Shown in pieces: positions 54,557 through 63,348 of a stretch of DNA of 64,000 nucleotides. Made by a program: the position numbers and the translations under genes. Position 1 is the first letter of the stretch; each line of letters starts with the position of its first letter. The stretch lies in assembly GCA_910587665.1 (NCBI GenBank), contig CAJUMZ010000002.1, positions 1 to 64,000 on the forward strand, written 5' to 3'. The notes beneath the pieces were generated by a model. That model ran no database searches. It was given only the letters and a program-made list of their open reading frames with translations, and was not told where the DNA came from. This stretch comes from an uncultured Muribaculum sp. Lineage in GTDB: Bacteria > Bacteroidota > Bacteroidia > Bacteroidales > Muribaculaceae.

Positions 54557-55543
54557 CTAATCAGCATGTTCAAGGATATATATTATTGGAGTCCTCAATG
54601 GAGGTACAAGCAAGACAATCGCTAAAGCTATCCAAAATGCCGACCAAAAATAATCCATATTCATGCCTGTGAAATAGAGAGCAATTCCGGAAAAAACGAT
54701 AAGCCACCAAAATGCTTTTTTTATATGACTCCAAAAGTTATATTCACCATAAAAAATCATGATTATTCCTAAAATAATGTATAGACCACACCAAAAGATG
54801 CCTCCATTAGAAAACCATGAATTATTGGTGATTCCCTCATTCATTATTTTCCTTGCCATATCATCTCCTTTTTCAGTATAAGGTGCAAACAATATGATAT
54901 AATACCTGCCGCCTGCCATGATATGATAGGTGTAGGCTTTCATATCTTTATCTTCATCAAGATATGAGTAAGAATGTATTTCATAATCATGCACCCAATC
55001 ATTCCATCGCTCTTTATCAGTACTCATAAGCTCCGCATTCTTCAGCAGAGGATAGATAAGCCAATCTCCCTTTGATGAAATTTTACTTGCACTGTTACCA
55101 TCGAGTGGAATGGAAGAAACGAGCATAAGCAAGTTCTCATGATCCGATGCGGAAAAATCGGTCTTTTTTATTTCCATTTTCAGCATTGAAGAGGGAATCT
55201 TTAACGACAATCTACCGATACTAATCTCTTGAATCGAATCATGAGGCAATGATGACGACTCTCTGAGATATTTAGAGGCAACATATCCCTTTTTCCCGGA
55301 TTCAGTCGCTACCGAAAGCCATTCTTCATTGGAGTCATCTTCTACTGTAAGTATCTCTCCGGGATGGAGACCTGTTACAATTCCAAAATTTGTTCCCGGT
55401 CCGGTACGAAGATTCACTATTGTAACCGGTGTCATTATTTTAACATCGGTATCTTTTTCACGATGCTCAGATGAACAAGAAATCAAAACTATCCCAAGCA
55501 CCATAAATATTAAGGTTTGAGAATACACATATGCCCGCTTCAT
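54557..55543 (-). CDS. SH3-domain lipoprotein with C-terminal membrane helices
   Basis: A lipobox (VLISC) follows a short signal. Residues about 35-100 match a bacterial SH3 domain (TIVNLRTGPGTNFGIVTGL, GYVASKYL). A central domain of unknown type follows, and the C-terminus has about three membrane helices (IFWCGLYIILGIIMIFYG, WWLIVFSGIALYF, FWIALAIVLLVPPL). Bacterial SH3 domains often bind cell wall. Function is unknown. The start at 55,543 is preferred; 55,561 is also in frame. The gene is AT-rich, like its neighbours on both sides. Confidence 0.65.
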   Translation of the reverse strand: MKRAYVYSQTLIFMVLGIVLISCSSEHREKDTDVKIMTPVTIVNLRTGPGTNFGIVTGLHPGEILTVEDDSNEEWLSVATESGKKGYVASKYLRESSSLPHDSIQEISIGRLSLKIPSSMLKMEIKKTDFSASDHENLLMLVSSIPLDGNSASKISSKGDWLIYPLLKNAELMSTDKERWNDWVHDYEIHSYSYLDEDKDMKAYTYHIMAGGRYYIILFAPYTEKGDDMARKIMNEGITNNSWFSNGGIFWCGLYIILGIIMIFYGEYNFWSHIKKAFWWLIVFSGIALYFTGMNMDYFWSAFWIALAIVLLVPPLRTPIIYILEHAD

Positions 55544-55586
55544 AACCAAACGCAAAATCATTTATGACTATAGCTCATCTTAAACC

Positions 55587-56282
55587 TTAAATCCATTGCC
55601 ATATATGACCGGGCATATTTATAACGCCACAAGATACAATGAGGAAAATTACTGCAATTAACAGAATAAAAAACACAACCGAGACCATTGTATTATCTAC
55701 AAATTTCAGAGCAATCACCGATACAATCAAAATCACAAACAGACTTACTATATACACAATAATTCCCTTTCCGGTAAGCTCAATGGCAGATGTGCGGAAT
55801 GAATCAAGAGTGGCTTTAATTATCGGTCGATCAAGCTCACATCCAAAGACAGCCACTATATGGGGATATTCCTCATCATAATATGTATGAGTTATCACCT
55901 GTCTGCCATTTCCTAAATCATATCTACGTTCATTTCTTTTAATCCACGAATTTTCTTTATCTTCGATTATATTCTCGCCGACATTGAACACCTCTCTATC
56001 TAATTTTTCTATATAACTTTTCTTGAAAACCGAATGTGTGTCATCCGAGGCATATTCTCCTCGCGGGATTTCATTGACATCGAGGGCAAATATATAGAAT
56101 ACGGCACTGGAATCAGGAAGAGCGAATCGAAGATTACTATGTTGATGAGGGAAATGATCCACTACCGACCCTTCAGGGATATCTATCCGGTAGCGATACT
56201 CATCATCTACAAAATTATCCGCATGAGCTCTGAGGATAAACATCGACAAAAGAATTATACACATAGCAAGACGTCTTTTCAT
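55587..56282 (-). CDS. Unknown envelope protein with signal peptide and two C-terminal membrane helices
   Basis: The signal peptide (ending RAHA) is followed by a domain of about 140 residues, with FVDDEYRYRIDIPEGSVVDH and RQVITHTYYDEEYPHIVAVFGC, and then two membrane helices (GIIVYIVSLFVILIVSVIALK, MVSVVFFILLIAVIFLIVSC). I do not recognise a family. It is 44 bp from the SH3 lipoprotein gene with the same orientation and similar make-up (periplasmic domain plus C-terminal helices), so they may form a pair. Confidence 0.6.
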   Translation of the reverse strand: MKRRLAMCIILLSMFILRAHADNFVDDEYRYRIDIPEGSVVDHFPHQHSNLRFALPDSSAVFYIFALDVNEIPRGEYASDDTHSVFKKSYIEKLDREVFNVGENIIEDKENSWIKRNERRYDLGNGRQVITHTYYDEEYPHIVAVFGCELDRPIIKATLDSFRTSAIELTGKGIIVYIVSLFVILIVSVIALKFVDNTMVSVVFFILLIAVIFLIVSCGVINMPGHIWQWI

Positions 56283-56732
56283 AATATTGGCACTATTAAT
56301 TAGTCGACCTTCGGACTCTCTTGCTCAGGCACAAATGATATAAAAAACAAAGCGTGAGAGCCATACCGTTGCCCGTTCCACGCCTTGAGGCCTTCGCATT
56401 GCCCATCGTAGTTGAACGGACAAACATGCAGAAGCCTCACGCAGAATATGATAATGCACCGAAAACTTGCGCTCACACGCATGCCGCCGGCGGAACATAC
56501 ATATTCCAAGGCATCCACCATTTGCCACATTCTTGACTACGATATGAAAGTTGCGAAGTTTCAAGGCGTCAAGAAAGAGCGTCAAGTAAACGCTTTCCAT
56601 CAATTCCTCAAAGATAAGATATTATTCTAATTTGATCAAGAAAATGCCACATATTCTTGAAATATTAGAGGGAGGGTGAGGGGCACGGTCTACGCGAGCA
56701 CGCTCGCGGGCGGTCGCGGGAGGCAAAATTTA
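56283..56732. other. Gene-free stretch with inverted repeats, possible remnant
   Basis: No frame here looks like a real gene; overlapping short frames on both strands give no recognisable protein. A 90-bp segment is flanked by GCGTGAG (56,351-56,357) and CTCACGC (56,435-56,441), with an inner CCGTT/AACGG pair, so it could fold as one RNA or be a small palindromic repeat. A second perfect hairpin CGCGAGC-AC-GCTCGCG lies at 56,693-56,708, in a G-rich strip just before the ABC-F promoter. Confidence 0.5.
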
Positions 56733-56764
56733 TTTGCCCGAAGTGGCTTAAAGTGTTAACTTTG
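56733..56764 (+). promoter_or_regulatory. Promoter of the ABC-F gene
   Basis: TTTG (-33, 56,733-56,736), exactly 20 bp, then TAACTTTG (-7, 56,757-56,764), both matching the Bacteroides consensus. The transcript would start near 56,771, about 25 bp before the start codon. Confidence 0.75.
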
Positions 56765-56795
56765 TAGGTTAATAAGCAACTTTGAACTACGCAGA

Positions 56796-58784
56796 ATGAT
56801 TTCAATCAACAACCTTTCGGTGGAGTTTAGCGCCAAAAGCCTCTTTGACAACATCAGCTATGTAATCAACAAAAAAGACAAGATAGCACTTGTCGGCAAA
56901 AATGGCGCGGGCAAATCGACCATGCTCAAAATCATCGCCGGGCTCCAACGACCCACCGGCGGCTCAGTCGCCGTACCGCAGGATGTCACTATAGGCTACC
57001 TTCCTCAGCATATGACCCTTAACGATTCGCTCACAGTCATCGAAGAGGTCAGAAAGGCATTTTCCCGGCTGAAGGAAATGCACGAGGAGTTTGACCGATT
57101 GAACACGGAGCTTGCCTCACGCACCGACTACGAGTCGGAGGAATACCAGAATTTGATTGACCACATCACCACCCTCACCGAGCGGCTGGCAATGGAAGAG
57201 AGTGAAAACGGCGAGGCCGAGATGGAGAAAACACTAATAGGACTCGGATTCAACCGTAGCGACTTCAATCGACCCACCGCAGAGTTCAGCGGCGGATGGC
57301 GCATGCGTATCGAACTTGCCAAACTGCTTCTTACCCGACCCGACGTGCTGTTGCTCGACGAGCCGACCAACCACCTTGACATCGAGTCAATCCAGTGGCT
57401 TGAAAACTTCCTGGTGACCAAGGCAAATGCCGTGATGCTTGTGAGCCACGACCGCGCCTTTATAGACAATGTGACCAACCGCACCATCGAGATATCACTC
57501 GGCAAGATATACGACTACTCGGTCAACTATTCAAAATACGTAGTCCTCAGGCAGGAACGCCTCGAGCAGCAACGCCGCGCCTATCTCAATCAGCAGAAGC
57601 AGATTCAGGATACCGAGGACTTTATCGAGCGTTTCCGTTACAAGGCTACAAAGTCCGTACAGGTACAGAGCCGTATAAAGCAGCTTGCAAAGATCGACCG
57701 TATCGAGATCGACGAGGTCGACACAAGTCATCTCAATCTTAAATTTCCGCCGGCGCCACGTTCCGGCGACTATCCCGTGATAGCCGACGATCTCGGAAAG
57801 GCCTACGGCGACCATCAGGTGTTTGACCACGCCACATTTACAATAAAACGCGGCGAAAAAGTTGCTTTTGTAGGTAAAAACGGCGAAGGAAAATCAACCC
57901 TGGTAAAGTGCATAATGGGAGAGATACCCTTCACCGGCTCGTTAAAGATAGGTCATAACGTCAAGATCGGTTATTTCGCCCAGAATCAGGCACAGTTGCT
58001 CGATGGCGAGCTTACCGTATTTGACACCATCGACCGGGTGGCTGTAGGCGACATCCGCACCAAGATCCGCGACATCCTCGGGGCATTCATGTTTGGCGGT
58101 GCGGCATCCGACAAGAAGGTCAAGGTGCTCTCCGGTGGCGAAAAAACACGCCTCGCCATGATACGCCTCCTCCTTGAGCCTGTCAACCTACTGATACTCG
58201 ACGAGCCGACCAACCACCTCGACATGACCACCAAGGACATCCTCAAACAGGCCATCAAGGAGTTCAACGGCACGGTGATAGTGGTAAGCCACGACCGTGA
58301 GTTCCTTGACGGACTCGTGGAAAAAGTCTACGAATTTGGCGGCGGAAAGGTAAAGGAATGTCTCGGCGGCATCTACGAGTTCCTTGAAAAGAAGAAACTT
58401 GCATCGCTCGCCGAACTTGAAAGCAGCCGACCGTCGGCAAAACAGGAATCTCCGAAGCAACCCTCGGCACAGCCACAGCAGCAACCCGCAAAATCCAAAG
58501 AGTCGGCATCCAAGCCACGGATGACCTACACCGAGCAGCGCGAACGCGAAAAAATGGTCAAGCGAGCCGAGAAAAAAGTCAAGGATGCCGAAGCCGACAT
58601 AGCGGCAATCGAGCAGCAGATTGCCGATACCGAGAGCCGCATTGCCGCCGGCGAGACCTCCAATGAAATCTTCGAGACCCACGCCTCGCTGCAAAAACGT
58701 CTTGACAATGCAATGAGCCTCTGGGAAATCGCCACTATCGACCTTGAAGAGCTGAAAGATTCATTGAAAATGAACGTCGGTTAA
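56796..58784 (+). CDS. ABC-F ATPase (Uup/EttA-like)
   Basis: Two ABC domains in one chain, each with Walker A (GKNGAGKST, GKNGEGKST), signature (SGGWRMRIELA, LSGGEKTRLAM) and Walker B followed by DEPTNHLD. There are no membrane helices. ABC-F proteins act on the ribosome in translation quality control or antibiotic protection. A linker of about 80 residues between the halves and a charged C-terminal coiled coil (from about 575) fit the Uup type. It is expressed from its own promoter. Confidence 0.95.
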   Translation: MISINNLSVEFSAKSLFDNISYVINKKDKIALVGKNGAGKSTMLKIIAGLQRPTGGSVAVPQDVTIGYLPQHMTLNDSLTVIEEVRKAFSRLKEMHEEFDRLNTELASRTDYESEEYQNLIDHITTLTERLAMEESENGEAEMEKTLIGLGFNRSDFNRPTAEFSGGWRMRIELAKLLLTRPDVLLLDEPTNHLDIESIQWLENFLVTKANAVMLVSHDRAFIDNVTNRTIEISLGKIYDYSVNYSKYVVLRQERLEQQRRAYLNQQKQIQDTEDFIERFRYKATKSVQVQSRIKQLAKIDRIEIDEVDTSHLNLKFPPAPRSGDYPVIADDLGKAYGDHQVFDHATFTIKRGEKVAFVGKNGEGKSTLVKCIMGEIPFTGSLKIGHNVKIGYFAQNQAQLLDGELTVFDTIDRVAVGDIRTKIRDILGAFMFGGAASDKKVKVLSGGEKTRLAMIRLLLEPVNLLILDEPTNHLDMTTKDILKQAIKEFNGTVIVVSHDREFLDGLVEKVYEFGGGKVKECLGGIYEFLEKKKLASLAELESSRPSAKQESPKQPSAQPQQQPAKSKESASKPRMTYTEQREREKMVKRAEKKVKDAEADIAAIEQQIADTESRIAAGETSNEIFETHASLQKRLDNAMSLWEIATIDLEELKDSLKMNVG

Positions 58785-58847
58785 ACAATTATATAAAAAT
58801 AACTATTTTAAATATACATCCTTACCGCCAAAATATCGACCCTGAAT

Positions 58848-60806
58848 ATGAACACATCACAGAAAAGAGGCGTGGACCGCGCCAATCTTGACCCTTCGGT
58901 AGCACCGCAGACCGACTTTTACGATTATGCCTGCGGAGGCTGGATGAAAGCCAATCCGCTCAAACCGGAATTCGCCCGCTACGGCACTTTTGACGAACTC
59001 CGCGAAAACAACCGCATACAGCTCCGCGAGCTAATAATGAATCTCGATGCAAAAAATGCTCCGGAAGGCTCCGTAGCGCAAAAGATCGGCGACCTTTATG
59101 CCATGGGACTTGACAGCCTGCGGCTCAACATCGAAGGCTCGCAGCCTGTAATAGGCGATGTCGTGGCGATCAACCAGACACCCAAGGGCGACGTCATCGA
59201 CCTCCTCGCCACAAAGATTGGTATCGACGGCTTCTTCTCAACCGGTGTCGAAGCCGACATGATGAATTCAGAGGTCAACGCCATGTACTGGAGTCAAGGC
59301 GGCATGGGGCTCGGCGACCGCGACTATTACCTTGAGGATAGCGACAATGCGCGAAAGATACGTGACGCTTACCGCACTTACATAAAGACTCTTACCGGGC
59401 TTATCGGATATGGCGACGATGCGCGGCAGCGTGTGGCCGACAATGTGATGGAGATCGAGACACGCCTTGCCCGCGCGGCAATGTCGCGTGAAGAGCTGCG
59501 CAATCCCGCAGCAACCTACAATCCGATGACACTCGACGAGATTGCCGAAAAATACCCTGACGTCGACCTACGGCGCTACTTTGCAAAGCAAGGTATAACC
59601 GACATTGAATCGGTCGTGATCGGTCAACCCGATTCCCTTGCCGAGGTAAACGCCATCCTTGCCGAGGCTTCCGAGCAGGCAATCCACGATTACCTCACGG
59701 CAAGCTACCTGTCGACGGCAGCCGACTACCTGAGCGACGACTTCATCAATGCCAAGTTCCGGCTGTCGCAGGCGGTATCGGGCGTCGAGGAGCTGATGCC
59801 GCGGTGGAAGCGTGCCCTCGGAGTGCCTAACGCGCTGCTCGGCGAGGCTGTCGGACAGCTATATGTGGAAAAGCATTTTCCGCAGTCATCCAAGGAAAAG
59901 ATGCTTCAGCTTGTCGACAATCTGAAGACCGCGCTCGGCGAGCATATAGGCAACCTGACCTGGATGAGCGACGCCACAAAGCGGCGTGCGCTCGAAAAGC
60001 TTGACGCATTCACGGTAAAAATCGGATTTCCCGACAAATGGCGTGATTACTCCACGCTTAAGATTGACCGCCGACGCTCCTATTGGGACAACATCAAGGA
60101 TGCGATAAGGCATGAGATTGACTACAATCTCTCCGACTGGGGCAAGCCGGTCGACAGGACCCGCTGGTACATGACCCCGCAGACCGTCAACGCCTACTAC
60201 TCTCCCCTCACAAACGAAATCTGCTTCCCCGCCGGAATACTACAAGCCCCCTACTTCAACCCCGACGCCGATCCCGCCGAGAATTACGGAGCCATTGGTG
60301 TCGTGATCGGACACGAGATGACCCACGGCTTTGACGACCAGGGTAGCCAGTTTGACAAGGAGGGCAACTTTGCAAACTGGTGGACAGAAGTTGACAGAGA
60401 GAAGTTTAACACTCTCACGTCAGGACTTGCCGAGCAATTTGACAACATTATTGTGCTGGGCGACACCCACGCCAACGGCAAGTTCACCCTCGGCGAGAAT
60501 ATCGCCGACCAAGGCGGCTTGCGGATTGCCTACACCGCCTACCATAACAGCCTTGGCGACTCGGAAGGCGAGATCATCGACGGTTTCACTCCCGACCAGC
60601 GGTTTTATCTCTCCTACGCCAATGTATGGGCGGGCAACATCCGTGATGAGGAGATACTGCTCCGCACCAAGACCGATCCCCATTCGCTCGGGCGATGGAG
60701 GGTTAACGGCACTTTACGTAACATCGAGCCGTTTTTCCGCGCATTTGACATCAAGGAGGGCGATGCAATGTATCTCTCCCCCGAAAAGCGCGTAATCATC
60801 TGGTAA
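58848..60806 (+). CDS. M13-family zinc metallopeptidase without signal peptide
   Basis: The chain has the M13 zinc motif H489-E-M-T-H493 with the third ligand Glu550 in ENIAD (ENxxD). N-terminal pattern DFYDYACGGWM is typical. Unlike most Bacteroidetes members it starts almost directly with the mature domain (MNTSQKRGVDRANLDP); upstream codons reach a stop at 58,809-58,811 with no earlier start, so no signal peptide is encoded. It is therefore probably cytoplasmic, where it would digest oligopeptides. It lies 12 bp before the HU genes. Confidence 0.93.
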   Translation: MNTSQKRGVDRANLDPSVAPQTDFYDYACGGWMKANPLKPEFARYGTFDELRENNRIQLRELIMNLDAKNAPEGSVAQKIGDLYAMGLDSLRLNIEGSQPVIGDVVAINQTPKGDVIDLLATKIGIDGFFSTGVEADMMNSEVNAMYWSQGGMGLGDRDYYLEDSDNARKIRDAYRTYIKTLTGLIGYGDDARQRVADNVMEIETRLARAAMSREELRNPAATYNPMTLDEIAEKYPDVDLRRYFAKQGITDIESVVIGQPDSLAEVNAILAEASEQAIHDYLTASYLSTAADYLSDDFINAKFRLSQAVSGVEELMPRWKRALGVPNALLGEAVGQLYVEKHFPQSSKEKMLQLVDNLKTALGEHIGNLTWMSDATKRRALEKLDAFTVKIGFPDKWRDYSTLKIDRRRSYWDNIKDAIRHEIDYNLSDWGKPVDRTRWYMTPQTVNAYYSPLTNEICFPAGILQAPYFNPDADPAENYGAIGVVIGHEMTHGFDDQGSQFDKEGNFANWWTEVDREKFNTLTSGLAEQFDNIIVLGDTHANGKFTLGENIADQGGLRIAYTAYHNSLGDSEGEIIDGFTPDQRFYLSYANVWAGNIRDEEILLRTKTDPHSLGRWRVNGTLRNIEPFFRAFDIKEGDAMYLSPEKRVIIW

Positions 60807-60818
60807 TTTAGCTCTAAA

Positions 60819-61100
60819 ATGGAACACAAGGCACTACTTCACTCACTGTCGGCGGCAATCGGGCGCGACACTAAAGACACCGCCGCGCTGCTGGAAAGCC
60901 TCAGCGCCGTGATAAAGGAACGGCTCAGCGATATGGACACAATAGCCATTCCCGGATTCGGAGAATTTGAGCCGGTAAAGGAAGACGAACATATCGTGAC
61001 TGACCACGCGACAGGAGAGCGTATGCTCATACCTCCCTCGATAAGCGTCAGGTTTAATCCGAGTTCACTGTTGAAACGCAAAATAAAGGAGCAGAGATGA
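60819..61100 (+). CDS. HU/IHF-family DNA-binding protein
   Basis: This 93-residue protein has the HU fold: two helices, then IPGFGEFEP, an arm region, and the end VRFNPSSLLKRKI, close to the VRFRPGKELK of standard HU. The arm is a bit different (KEDEHIVTDHATGERMLIP). It binds DNA as a dimer, here perhaps with the HU domain of the next gene, which starts inside its last codons (ATGA overlap). Confidence 0.88.
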   Translation: MEHKALLHSLSAAIGRDTKDTAALLESLSAVIKERLSDMDTIAIPGFGEFEPVKEDEHIVTDHATGERMLIPPSISVRFNPSSLLKRKIKEQR

Positions 61101-62176
61101 ACCGCAAGATCACATTCCCCCAACTCGCCGACGCCGTTGCCCGGCTCACCTCAGGCACCCCCGCCACTGCCGAGTTATTTCTGAAGCATCTGTTTGAGCT
61201 AATATCCGATACCCTTGCAAAGGGCGAGACGGTAACGGTAAAAGGGATAGGCACATTCACCCCCGGCGACAACCCGGGCTCTCCCGTCACCTGGACTCCC
61301 GACAAAGAACTTGCCGAAGCAGTCAACGAGCCATTTGCATTCTTTGACCCGGTTCCGCTTGGCGAAGGCGTGACCGAGGATACCCTTGAAGCAGCCGACG
61401 CGGTGATCGACGATACAACCGCTATGGAAGAATCCATTGCCGCACTACCGGTGATCCCTCCTATACCACCTGTGCCATCAATGCCATCAATTCCACCTAT
61501 CCCCAAGAGCAATCCTGCCGACGACGCGCAGCCAGCCGACGCTCCCGATATTCCGGATGCCGAAACTCCTCACGAAGAAGAGGAGATCGTAGCTGAAGAG
61601 ACAACCGTCACAGAAGAGCCGCAGGAAGAAGACACAAGCACAGCGGAGACCGATAATGGAGCCCCAGCTTACGACGCAGAGCCGGAGTATGCGGAAGAAC
61701 CGCGGCGCCGATTCAACCCATGGCTGGCATTCGCTATCGGCGTGATTACCGGTCTGTTGCTATATTTTGTAATCGATCGGTATCTAATTTTCTCTGATTC
61801 AGAGGGCAAGCCCGCAGAGACAACCATGACTGAAAACGACACAGTGACTGCGCTTGCTCCGGCGATTGAATCACCTGGTACAACGACAATTACAGTGTCT
61901 GACACCATAAAAGCTTTCAAGCCGATAGCTCTTGACACAATATCAACAAGCCGGTATCTTACCACCATGGCGCGAAAATATTACGGCGACTATAAATTCT
62001 GGGTCTATATCTACGAGGAAAATTCCGACATCATAACCAACCCCAATCGCATCCGGCCCGGCACTGTGGTAAAGATTCCCGATCCGGAAAAATATGACAT
62101 CAATGTAAATGATCCCGAAAGCCACCGCCGTGCAGAGAAAAAAATCGGTGAAATTTCCGCCCGATTGGCAAAATAA
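61097..62176 (+). CDS. HU-like domain fused to a membrane helix and a LysM domain
   Basis: Residues 1-80 are HU-like (FPQLADAVARLTSGTP, VTVKGIGTFTPG). A Pro-rich and acidic linker (IPPIPPVPSMPSIPPIPKS, then many Glu) leads to RRR and a membrane helix at about 208-230. Residues about 275-335 match LysM (ARKYYGDYKFWVYIYEEN, RPGTVVKIPDP). The basic residues before the helix suggest the N-terminus is inside, so the chain could link DNA in the cytoplasm to peptidoglycan in the periplasm. This is inferred from layout. The gene overlaps the small HU gene by 4 bp and is likely to form dimers with its product. Confidence 0.85.
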   Translation: MNRKITFPQLADAVARLTSGTPATAELFLKHLFELISDTLAKGETVTVKGIGTFTPGDNPGSPVTWTPDKELAEAVNEPFAFFDPVPLGEGVTEDTLEAADAVIDDTTAMEESIAALPVIPPIPPVPSMPSIPPIPKSNPADDAQPADAPDIPDAETPHEEEEIVAEETTVTEEPQEEDTSTAETDNGAPAYDAEPEYAEEPRRRFNPWLAFAIGVITGLLLYFVIDRYLIFSDSEGKPAETTMTENDTVTALAPAIESPGTTTITVSDTIKAFKPIALDTISTSRYLTTMARKYYGDYKFWVYIYEENSDIITNPNRIRPGTVVKIPDPEKYDINVNDPESHRRAEKKIGEISARLAK

Positions 62177-62253
62177 TCTTAATCTTTTAAGAAGATAAAG
62201 GTTATATAGCTAATTTTAACAATCCCGTTTAACGGTTGAGTTGTTAGAATTTT

Positions 62254-62261
62254 TAAATTTG
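62254..62261 (+). promoter_or_regulatory. Candidate -7 element for the moxR operon
   Basis: TAAATTTG matches TAnnTTTG, 76 bp before the start. A TTTA at 62,228-62,231 is a poor -33 at 22 bp. Confidence 0.4.
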
Positions 62262-62337
62262 CACAAAAGAGGGAACAATAATTTTCATTGAATAAAAGAA
62301 TAAATATACAATATATTACTCGACAAAAAACAAATTT

Positions 62338-63333
62338 ATGAGTGAAACGGTAAATATCAGAGAGCTCAACGACCTTGTAGCGGCTAAGAGCGACTTTATC
62401 AACCTCATCCAAAGAGGTATGGATCAGACCATTGTTGGTCAGAAACACCTTATCGACTCGCTGCTTATAGCATTGCTCTCCAACGGGCATGTCCTTCTCG
62501 AAGGTGTCCCCGGTCTTGCCAAGACTCTTGCCATCAAGACACTTGCACAGATTATTGACGCCAAATACAGCCGTATACAGTTTACTCCCGATCTTCTCCC
62601 TGCCGACGTTATCGGTACAATGGTCTATAGCGTCAAGAGTGAACAGTTCCAGGTTAAAAAAGGTCCGATTTTTGCCAACTTCGTGCTTGCCGATGAAATC
62701 AACCGTGCGCCGGCAAAGGTACAGAGTGCGCTGCTCGAAGCCATGCAGGAGCGTCAGGTGACAATCGGCGACAACACATTCGGTCTCGACGAGCCATTCC
62801 TCGTGATGGCCACCCAGAACCCTATCGAGCAGGAAGGAACCTACCCGCTTCCCGAAGCGCAGGTCGACCGATTCCTGTTGAAAGTGGTGATCGGCTATCC
62901 TTCAAAGGAGGAGGAAAAAGTCATCATACGCCAGAACATCACCAACGAGCGCAAGGAAATCAAGCCGCTGCTTAAGCCGGAAGAGATCCTTGAGGCACAG
63001 AAGGTGTGTGAAAAGATCTACATCGACGAAAAGATTGAGCGCTATATCGTGGACATAGTGTTTGCGACTCGTTTCCCCGCCGACTACGGATTAAACGACC
63101 TTACCACCATAATCGCGTTCGGGGCATCTCCCCGTGCATCGATAAGTCTTGCCCGCGCGGCTCGCAGCTATGCTTTCCTTCGCGGTCGCGGCTATGTGGT
63201 GCCTGAGGATGTAAGAGCCGTTGCTCACGACGTGCTGCGTCACCGTATCGGTCTTACCTACGAGGCGGAAGCCAACACAATCACCGCCGACGAAATAATC
63301 TCAACAATACTCGACAAGGTCGAAGTGCCCTAA
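62338..63333 (+). CDS. moxR: MoxR-family AAA+ ATPase
   Basis: Walker A-like GVPGLAKT, Walker B LADEINRAP, sensor-1 MATQNPIEQEGTYPLPEAQ and arginine-finger region DRFLLKV are all clear. MoxR ATPases act as chaperones for von Willebrand-type proteins. In Bacteroidales it is the first gene of the Bat operon, with a DUF58 gene next, which is exactly what follows 15 bp downstream here. Confidence 0.96.
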   Translation: MSETVNIRELNDLVAAKSDFINLIQRGMDQTIVGQKHLIDSLLIALLSNGHVLLEGVPGLAKTLAIKTLAQIIDAKYSRIQFTPDLLPADVIGTMVYSVKSEQFQVKKGPIFANFVLADEINRAPAKVQSALLEAMQERQVTIGDNTFGLDEPFLVMATQNPIEQEGTYPLPEAQVDRFLLKVVIGYPSKEEEKVIIRQNITNERKEIKPLLKPEEILEAQKVCEKIYIDEKIERYIVDIVFATRFPADYGLNDLTTIIAFGASPRASISLARAARSYAFLRGRGYVVPEDVRAVAHDVLRHRIGLTYEAEANTITADEIISTILDKVEVP

Positions 63334-63348
63334 TAGCGAAAACAGCTT

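Noticed and set aside
56300..56630. Small protein genes on either strand
   Set aside because: Several overlapping short frames of similar length exist, none with a recognisable domain or a convincing start signal.
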